From Sinotaia quadrata (taxonomy: Eukaryota > Mollusca > Gastropoda > Architaenioglossa > Viviparidae), in NCBI GenBank assembly GCA_028829895.1, contig CM054179.1:100525875-100589874 (forward strand): DNA of 64,000 nucleotides. The letters run 5' to 3'. Below the pieces are notes generated by a model. It ran no database searches and was not told where the DNA came from. It saw nothing but the letters and a program-made list of their open reading frames with translations. The translations under genes and the position numbers were made by a program. Every line of letters begins with the position of its first letter. The first letter of the stretch is position 1. Of the stretch, positions 36,531 through 44,800 are shown piece by piece.

Positions 36531-37526
36531 CATATTACACAACTTACTTTGGTCTGGAATCTGTCCCAGGAGATCTGAGACCAATGTCTGAATGTTCAAG
36601 ATATTCATTTTCAGCAAACTTAAGGATATTCCTGAAAATGACACAAATATTATTGTTATAACATGTAACTATAATAAACAATCACATATTTATACTGAAA
36701 ACATTAATTAGTCATATAAGCAACATTGCTAAAGTGAGCATTTATACAAACATATGTAAATTTACAACAAAATAGAAATATTCATCAATTTTACAAGCAA
36801 TAGCAGAAGCAATAAACATATAAATCGACATACAAATAAACAGCCAATAAATATATATATATAACTATAATTGCTAAATAAATAAACATATGAAACAACA
36901 TACAAATAAGCAGTCAATAGAAATATATTTAACTATAATTGCTAAATAAATAAACATATGAATCAACATACAAATAAACAGTCAACAGAAATTATGTAAG
37001 TATAATTACTAAACAAAGCAGACAACAAATGCTTGAAAGACATCAGATGACGTCAGGAAGTAGTCGACAACAAGTTAAAGTAGTAAGCCAAAGCAGTATT
37101 AACTCACCGTCTTTCGCTTGTGACGTCAATTTTCTCGTCAGGCTGATGAGTCGCTTGCATTCAAGCCCAACATTTAACTGCGGTTGTGTCGTCTGTTACA
37201 TAATGAAAATAAGTTTAGATTAATAAATACCATTGTACACAGATTTCACTTTGATAGTTTGTAGAGAATACTCTCGCTATAAATGTTCTCTTCTAAGTTC
37301 AATCACCTCCATTTAAATTATCTGAGAAAAGATTTGTAGAGAATACTCTCGCTATAAATGCTCTCTTCTAAGTTCAATCATCTCCATTTAAATTATTTGA
37401 AAAGAAGAAATGCAGGATACAGCATAGACCGTTTGTTTGGGTTTTACTCACTGTCTCAGACAAAGCAGTTGAGAAAATCAAAAGGGCCATAACCGTGACA
37501 AGTGCTGTGACAGGTGATGTGACCAT
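31607..37526 (-). CDS. Gene C: secreted helical/beta-domain protein, short form (251 aa)
   Basis: Coding exons on the minus strand: 37526-37452, 37192-37108, 36631-36548, 35536-35450, 35275-35201, 34154-34065 and 31866-31607. They join to 756 bp with the family phases. By eye it is nearly identical to B: 27 of 28 residues in exon 2, 27 of 29 in exon 4, 21 of 25 in the signal peptide. The last exon reads WKSFQGKYTFYPRP ... GGWSANVGLTIRF. Cysteines are at 37, 85 and 123, and the sequon is GTNTS. A second in-frame ATG lies two codons upstream (M-K-M-V-T-S), so translation may start at 37532. A (CA)n tract begins about 19 nt inside the intron after exon 3. All splice sites fit GT-AG. Same inferred role as B: a secreted protein of unknown function. 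Confidence 0.86.
33295..33510 (-). other. Conserved block in intron 6 of gene C
   Basis: Counterpart of 18881-19100: 'tttgggacagaagctatgcc', 'gatctgagcaaagaacagc', 'ggggagattattctgagaat', 'aattattttgctcggtgcaa', then a GT tract at 33469-33505. Confidence 0.55.
33689..33782. repeat. (CA)n then (TC)n microsatellite in intron 6 of gene C
   Basis: A short AC tract is followed by about 30 TC dinucleotides, a pyrimidine tract on the plus strand and purine on the transcribed-sense minus strand. Confidence 0.95.
34470..34805. repeat. 21-bp minisatellite in intron 5 of gene C
   Basis: About 14 units of 'cctgaatgcatacacaatac', some shortened or with 'aaaagaatac'. Gene B has a single 'tacctgaatgcattg' at 20231, so the expansion is private to C. 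Several open frames on both strands are artefacts of the 7-codon unit. Confidence 0.92.
36452..36530. repeat. (GT)n microsatellite next to gene C exon 3
   Basis: About 38 GT units on plus (CA on the transcript). The tract starts within about 20 nt of the exon-3 donor (GTAAGT at 36547-36542) and replaces a unique 'gcagcacgtacatcccc' stretch found at that spot in gene B. Confidence 0.95.
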
Positions 37527-37854
37527 TTTCATGTCTTGATTGACCTGAAACATGCAAAGCAAATGTTCACCATTTATCATTCTCTGCAACAGAATTTAAA
37601 TTCTCATAAGCTCATTTTAAAACAGTCTCGAGCGTTCTAATATTAAATACCAACGTCTGTGTCATTTGAATGAGAGGGGGGTGTACTCTGTCTTTAATCA
37701 AATTTTTAAAATATAAACATTTCTATTAATTAAAATATATATAACGTTGACGTGAAGAGGGGAAAAAATACGGCACGCAAAAATAAAAATCCAGTGAACA
37801 TATTTCACATTAAAGCGTATTTTAACTTCTCAAATACATATTTGCACACGCACG

Positions 37855-37857
<3 letters not shown>

Positions 37858-37926
<69 letters not shown>
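37858..37926. repeat. (CA)n microsatellite in intron 1 of gene C
   Basis: An uninterrupted run of more than 30 CA units. The flanks are homologous to 24725-24780 of gene B, which has only short CA words there. Confidence 0.95.
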
Positions 37927-37927
<1 letters not shown>

Positions 37928-38552
37928 GCACAGGCACAATATACTGACAACAAAATGTTTCTTACTTCAAACGTAATTGTACCTACCGAGTTGTACACGT
38001 TAAGCAATATTCAATAACTAAGAATATTTTAAATATTAATTATTATACTCATTAACAATGGATAATAGTGAAGAATGTTAAGATATAAAATTTTGTTTTC
38101 TTTCGTGATTTTTCTTTTCTTCATAAATACATAATAAATCAAATACGATTAAAATCAGTCAATCACTGGAATATATTTTTTAACATCTTGTTTGTTTCTT
38201 AAACTAAAAACATAATAAATCGAATATGATTAAAATGAATAATCAATCAATCACTGGAATATATTTTTTTAACATCTCGTTTCTTTCTTAAACTAAACCT
38301 CTCGATAGCATGTCAAAGTAATGATACTGCAAAAATAAGTTCAACGGTACCGGAAATCTTAGGTTGTTTTTTTTTTTTTTTTTTGGGGGGGGGGGGGTTG
38401 TGATTTTATAAAAATACAGTTCTGATGTAATTTTCAAGAAAAAGTCCAATTCTAAATATATAATGTATTTTGCGATTATCAATAATTCTAATGTTGTGAT
38501 ATTGTTTCAGATAACAACGAAAATATTCGCAAGATATGATAACAAGTCTCAC

Positions 38553-38738
38553 GTACAGATGATGCCGAAAGCTGAAGGGGACTGAACAACGTTTCATGTG
38601 AGCTTCCGACTGGCAATTATCGAAATCATCCACGAATTTATCTGCCCTTTAGCCGGATGTATTTCTTTTGAGGCGATGCCGGATCTTTATCGCCTCCGAC
38701 TGCAAACCGGATTCGCTTCATCGGTAATGAAAGCGGAT
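38553..38738 (-). promoter_or_regulatory. Promoter module and non-coding exon 1 of gene C
   Basis: On the minus strand: four sites (plus-strand AAGCGGAT 38731, AACCGGAT 38705, TGCCGGAT 38677, AGCCGGAT 38651; spacings 26, 28 and 26 by these words), then GGGCAGATAAATTC ending near 38635. A degraded TATA position follows (GATAATTG, 38621-38614), where A and B have TATAAATG. The leader ends at a GTGAGA donor after 38553. The weakened TATA box could lower expression or shift the start site. An ATG at 38597 lies near the predicted start site and might form a short upstream ORF if included. Confidence 0.65.
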
Positions 38739-39266
38739 CTTCCATTTTACAAACGTCTTCTAGGATGATAAATTTCTTTCTTAGATCTGACATCGTAGGG
38801 CGTGCATGATTTTATCAGTCGTAATAAATATTCTTTTCTGCTCTGTTAGCAGTTAACCGCTATGAATAAAATTATTTTCGTAAAGGGGTTATCACTAATC
38901 TGTGTCTTATTATTTTTTCACTTTATTTCTTGTTAAACTTTATTTATTTTATCTTATCAGTGGCTGTTCTTTCAGTATGCGGTATTTTGAAAATCATTAA
39001 TTTTTACTATATATGTATACTAACATAAAATAAATTTGCTCACACACATTGTGTGAATTTTTCACCATTCAAATGCAAAATCTTACTTTTTAGAACCATT
39101 TAAACGAAAGTATTTCTAGAAAATATTCTAATCAAAAGAAAAATAAAAAATAAAGACAAATATTCATAGTTATCTCTCTTATATACACAAACGCGTACAC
39201 ACGCATACAAACACACTAATCCACAAACATGCACACGCGTACACCTCCACAAACAGCTCGCGCGCG

Positions 39267-39308
<42 letters not shown>

Positions 39309-40094
39309 ACAAGCACATTCCCCACTTGCACACTCAAATAAAAGCACGTAACACTTCTGACACGTTTGTTTTCAGGAGTCGGCACTTTTCTCTGCTACCT
39401 CCCCCCCCCCCCCGTCCTCAAAGTAACATTGTCAGGTGTGCTTATTTTAACCAAACAACAGCCAGGGTTGATGGCATTTAATTCAACAGCTATAAGTACT
39501 AACTGTACATTTAGAACAGATTTTTGTCCAGGTATATAGTCCATTTGTCATCCATCTTCTCGTCTTCTCGTCAAGTTGGATTTTTAAGGGTGAATGGATA
39601 ACTTCCTTCTTATTTAACCATTTACACATTTGATGGACACTAACACATGTGAATCAATCTGCGGTGTTCGTGCTGACGTCAGATACTCATTTGTCATGAC
39701 GTACTTTGCTGTTTCTCTTTGTTTTATAGTTTTCTTTTGTTAGCCTTGTTTTTGTTTAACGTTTGTTTTCCTTTCGTTGCGTTTTATGTGCGTAGACGAA
39801 ATGGGATGTTTTTCTTATAAGAGAGAGGAAATGCCTAGGTGATATATCCATTTGCATATGAGGTTTGATGTAAATTGTTTGTTTCTTAGATATTATTTCG
39901 CATGAGGTTTGATGTAAATTGTTTGTTTCTTAGATATTATTTCGCATGAGGTTTCGTCATCTATTTTAATAATGTTTTTCTAGTTTCCTCTTCGTTTAAA
40001 TAGTTTGAATACCTTGTGTGTTTCATAAGGAATTATTGTAATGTATTTATAGCTTTGGTTAAAATAAGCAATTTTAAGTCTGCATCCTGTGAAG

Positions 40095-40432
40095 TAGTAG
40101 TAGTAGTACTAATGGTGATGATGGAAGTAGTAGTACTAATGGTGATAATGGAAAAAGTAGTAGTAGTACTAATGGTGATGATGGAAGTAGTTGTAGTATT
40201 AATGGTGATGATGGAAGTAGTAGTAGTACTAATGATGATGATGGAAGTAGTAGTAGTAGTAGTACTAATGATGATGATGGAAGAAGTAGTAGTAGTATTA
40301 ATGATGATGATGGAAGTAGTAGTAGTAGTAGTAATGATGATGATGGAAGTAGTAGTAGTAGTACTAATGATGATGATGGAAGTAGTAGTACTAATGATGA
40401 TGATGGAAGTAGTAGTAGTTATACAAGTGACA
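40095..40432. repeat. (GTA)n/(GAT)n trinucleotide-rich minisatellite
   Basis: Alternating blocks of GTAGTAGTA, CTAATG and GATGATGATGGA repeat about nine times. Trinucleotide periodicity keeps frames open on both strands (VVVLMMMME on plus, STTTSIIII on minus). These are not genes. Confidence 0.93.
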
Positions 40433-40605
40433 TTAGTAGGGTATGAGTAGTAATAGAAGTAGGATGTCTCTAGTTTGTATTCTTGATTTCCAGAACAACC
40501 AAACTGCATGTGGCGATCAGTTCTTGAAGAGCTTTTTGTCTTGTGGCTTTTGTTCCGTTCTGGGTCTCCTAATAATTGTTCCTGATCGCGATCTTTGTCA
40601 TTTAA

Positions 40606-40905
40606 TAATTATTTCTAGATGTGTCTTTCAACAAGTGTTCCTTGACGCGTTCTTTGTCCTTTAACATTTATTTCTAGATGTGTCCTTGATCTTTCAACAA
40701 GTGTTCCTTGACGCGTTCTTTGTCATTTAACATTTATTTCTAGATGTGTTCCTAATCTTTCAACAAGTGTTCCTTGACGCGTTCTTTGTCATTTAACATT
40801 TATTTCTAGATGTGTTCCTAATCTTTCAACAAGTGTTCCTTGACGTGTTCTCTGTCATTTAACATTTATTTCTAGATGTGCTCTTGATCTTTCAACAAGT
40901 TTCTA
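40606..40905. repeat. 66-bp minisatellite downstream of gene D
   Basis: Four or five units carry 'tgacgcgttctttgtcattt', 'aacatttatttctagatgtg' and 'ctttcaacaagtgttcct'. It sits where B and C also have 3'-flank arrays, next to a phrase (gatcagttcttgaagagc, 40517) resembling the B and C junction phrase. Confidence 0.88.
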
Positions 40906-41194
40906 AAGTTTCGGAAAGCGTTCTTTGTCATCGATAGGCATGGAAACAAGAAAATATTACATCCCTTCTAAACCAAGAGTCAATTTAATCCACCCACGCA
41001 AGGTACCCGCTTCAGAGTGTCACTATTGACAGGTCGTGTGTGTTGCATTTGCTGTAATAAGCTGACACCAAGGTCAAACGTGAGTTTATTTTCGTTCTCG
41101 TAATGTAGTTTGGGGATAATTTCAGAATTATGGTGATAGATGCTTAAATACAAGCAGTTTTATTTTTATTAAATTTAATCATACAGAAGGTGGT

Positions 41195-41320
41195 GGTAAC
41201 GTAACGTAACATAGCATAGCATAACGTAACATAACACAACATAGCATAACGTAACATAACATAACGTAACGTAAAGTAACATAACATATAATATAATGTA
41301 ATATAATATACCGTAATAAA
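41195..41320. repeat. Pentanucleotide (TAACA/TAACG) repeat
   Basis: A run of 'cataacgtaacata'-type words grading into ATAAT. Low complexity. Confidence 0.85.
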
Positions 41321-41833
41321 CCAGGAGTCAATCTCTTAAATCAGATATTCTATATATTATACACTTAACTAGCTAACTCTGGAATAATACTTTATTATAA
41401 GATCACCTCAAGATACTTCGTGACGCACTCAACACGCAGAACTCGTAATATTCGCCTCTTGGGTTTTTAAATAATTCATTTTTACTGAGATTTAAAGGTT
41501 TTACAAACATAAAATAAAATAAATAAAAACAATAACATAATTAAAATGAACAAGTGAAAACATAAAGGGAATACCTCTATGTACGTCTTCTGATATGGTT
41601 AGTGAGCATTCGCTGCTGATATCCAGACTATATGCAAATGGCAAATGTCTACCTATCTTACATACAAGTATTACAATTATTATTATTTGATATTAATACA
41701 TTTTGTCAATTAAACGTAACCTTATAAACAACAATAACAACTAAAATAAAAGAAATAAAGTCTAAATTCTGACAGTCTTTACTGTAGACACAGACAACAT
41801 GGACGATAATTTTTCACCACCAAGTGATTAGTT

Positions 41834-44800
41834 CTAAAATCGGATGGTAAGTCCCGCGTTAACATTCCACCCGCTGTTTGGATTCCACCCCACGCCGAAA
41901 TTCCACTCCGTTTGACGTGTATTTCGGGTGGGTCTAGGATTGAAAGTGTATTTTCCTGGAGAGAACTTCCATTTTATCTTCTCCGCGTCATCAATGCTGA
42001 AGCCTTCGCCAATTGACCTGTCTCCCTTTTCGCTACGATCGCCATCTTGTTTTTGCAGTGCAAGCGTAGCATTTACAACCTCGTCTAGAAGATAAAATAT
42101 TTATAGTCCTGTATTCAGGGCGTAAGCAATGATATATGTTGATACACTGTTATCTGAATATTAATCTCAAGAGTAAATACATTCTCTAAATTCTTTCAAT
42201 CTTGTTTACTTCCTACATTCTGTATTCTCTCTCAGTCTTTTTTTTTCATCCTGCCCATTATCTCAATTCATCACCCACCCCACCCCGATTAAATCTGTAA
42301 TTTTTAATGTGTGTTATATAACCCTAAAATAAATATTTTACATTGCTAGGCAATTTTGCGATAAGACGCAACAGGCAAACAAAAGAACTACAATAAACAA
42401 TAACAAAAGCAACCAACAGAAAAAAAGTTGAAAAGAATGAGAGAAAAACAAATTAAGAAAAGCAATAGACTTTGAATTACTTAAATAAATTTCAAAATAT
42501 ATCATTCTCTAAAATAATTTTGAAATAGGTTTGTGAACAGAGTGTTCAGAAACATTCTAAATTAAATATTTGAGGAAATGGGAAAGGGAAAGATTCAGTG
42601 AGAGTGGGGGAGGAGGAGAGAGAGAGAAGAAGAAAGAAATGACACATGATTGAAAGAAAACTGAAGGAAGAGAGGGAGAAAATATCAATAATAGATGGAC
42701 GTATCGAAAATATGTAGGTCACTGTGACTGAGAAGAGGAAGAAACAAAGGAAGGAAGGTAAGTCTAAAGGAAAGAAGACCAGCAACATTAAACGGCAATA
42801 AAGTTAATAAGAAAGAAATTATAAGTGAGACGAATTTACATATTTTATAGACCGGTCATTTAAGGACTAGAATCTAGTCAAGCCGCTTACCACCTAGAGC
42901 TAGGGAATGGTTTAAAATCAAAATGGAGCCCAGGTCATTTCAAGTTAGTTGTTTGTGACATCGGTCTGGGCAGTTGCCCACATCCCGTTCTGCATCACTG
43001 TCAGTACCCCTAGCAGAGCGCTTGCAACAATTTTTTTTTTTTTTTTTTTTTTTGGGGGGGGTCATAAATTCTGGTCATGTCCCATGCCCTGCGTTTATTG
43101 TTTGCCATTTGCAGGTGTGTTTGTGTTCATGGTTCCTATGGGTGAGAAGGCACCATCCTTTTGCTGGACGAGGATTGAGACAACGCTCATTTTCACTTTT
43201 CTACATGACGTCACAGAAAGAGGGAGATTACTCTGTAAATGGGAACGTACCATTATTTTGTACAGTGCAAGTGTACGTGTGTGTTTTTGTACCTTAATTA
43301 ATTAATTTATATCAGTGACGTACCTGCATCGTCGATGACGCCGAGAGTGACGTTCGTTCCAAATTCAAAGGCAAACAGGAAATGACTAACGTCACGTGAC
43401 AATTCTAACTGCTCTGAAAATAAATCGCTCTGCGGTTAATAAACAAATGAAGACAAAAACAAAAATTAAATAAAATGTGAGCGTTGTAGCTAAGTGCGAG
43501 ATAACTGATAGGTGTACTGTAGTTTTGCTTTCGTAACATTAAGGCTGAGAGTTCCGTTACAAAAATGTTTTGCTTTCGTAACATTAAGGCTGATAGTTCC
43601 CGTTATAAAAATGCTTTGCTTTCGTAACATTAAGGTTGAGTTCCCTTTACAAAAATGTTTTGCTTTCTTAACATTAAGGATGATAGTTCCGTTATAAAAA
43701 AACGTTTTGCTTTCGTAACATTAAGACTGAGAGTTTCCGTTACAAAAATGTAACAACAGAATGAAAGACAGTGAGATGCATGTTTAGACAAATAGGTACA
43801 TCTAAATAATTTTAACAAATTAAAAGGTATTTAAAAATATGCCCACAGAGACTGATTTGTCGGAAGTCATTCGAATGAATTGACCTAACTAACCGGAAGT
43901 CACTTTTGACCTTATTTCTTACCTTCATACAGCTGCACTACTTCTTCTAAAAATGAGAAGCATAGGGACAGACGATAGCTCATGATGGCCAGTGGTGCTG
44001 TTGGTGAATAGATGCAAAAATGTTAAAAATAAAAATAAAAATCAATACTTAAAATATATTTGTAAAGGTCAAAATCCTCGTTGTATCAAACTAATTAATT
44101 AATTCCTTTCATGAAAGTTTTATCATCACTATTAGCGTTATTCACTAGCATGTGTCTTTGTATTTCGTTATTTGTTATTTGTATAAAAAGTTCCTTGTTT
44201 ATTTGTGCATGAACTTTAGCAAGCTGCTGATATCAGCAACAAAACTGTCACATTTATCTGAAACTTGGTGAAAGAACTCCTGTTCACGAGAGAACTCCCG
44301 CGTCTGCAGACATGTATTCCCTAAACTCTAAATCAGCAGGGAGCGTATATATACATCTCGATTTTCTGTATGTAATTTGGTCCTCGCTGCTAATCACTTC
44401 TGTCACTCACTAGGACAATTTGCAGATGACGTTATTATGGGGTAAAGTCTTACAAATATAAACAAGGAAGGAAAAATATAACCAAAGGTGTCCAGGAAAT
44501 CTAAATAACCTAAATTCAATGACACATTGGTTCATGGAAAATGTATTTAATCTAGCAGCAGCCAAGACATCATCTTCCTAAAGTGTAGAATAAATAAAAA
44601 TGAGTAAATGTTGGGTAAATGTTTTCGCTCTTTATGTAGCGTATTATTTTATTAAAATACAGATTGTAATGATTCTAAGAAAAAACCTTTCTGTTTTAGT
44701 GAAATTAATTTATTAAACACTAATAAGTACTTGTAATGACATGCAAATAATGACAATCTGATGCGATAACAAAAATAAGATCTATTGACGCTTATATATT

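Larger units (their letters stand above)
38739..41833. other. Spacer between gene C promoter and gene D stop
   Basis: Mostly repeats: a GC/CA tract (39255-39306), a C-run (39401-39413), a 43-bp duplication near 39845-39960, and the arrays listed below. A CRE octamer (TGACGTCA) lies at 39674. No exon is recognised. Confidence 0.5.

Noticed and set aside
40016..40509. ORFs rich in Val/Met/Glu (plus) and Ser/Thr/Ile (minus)
   Set aside because: Trinucleotide repeat artefact, open on both strands.
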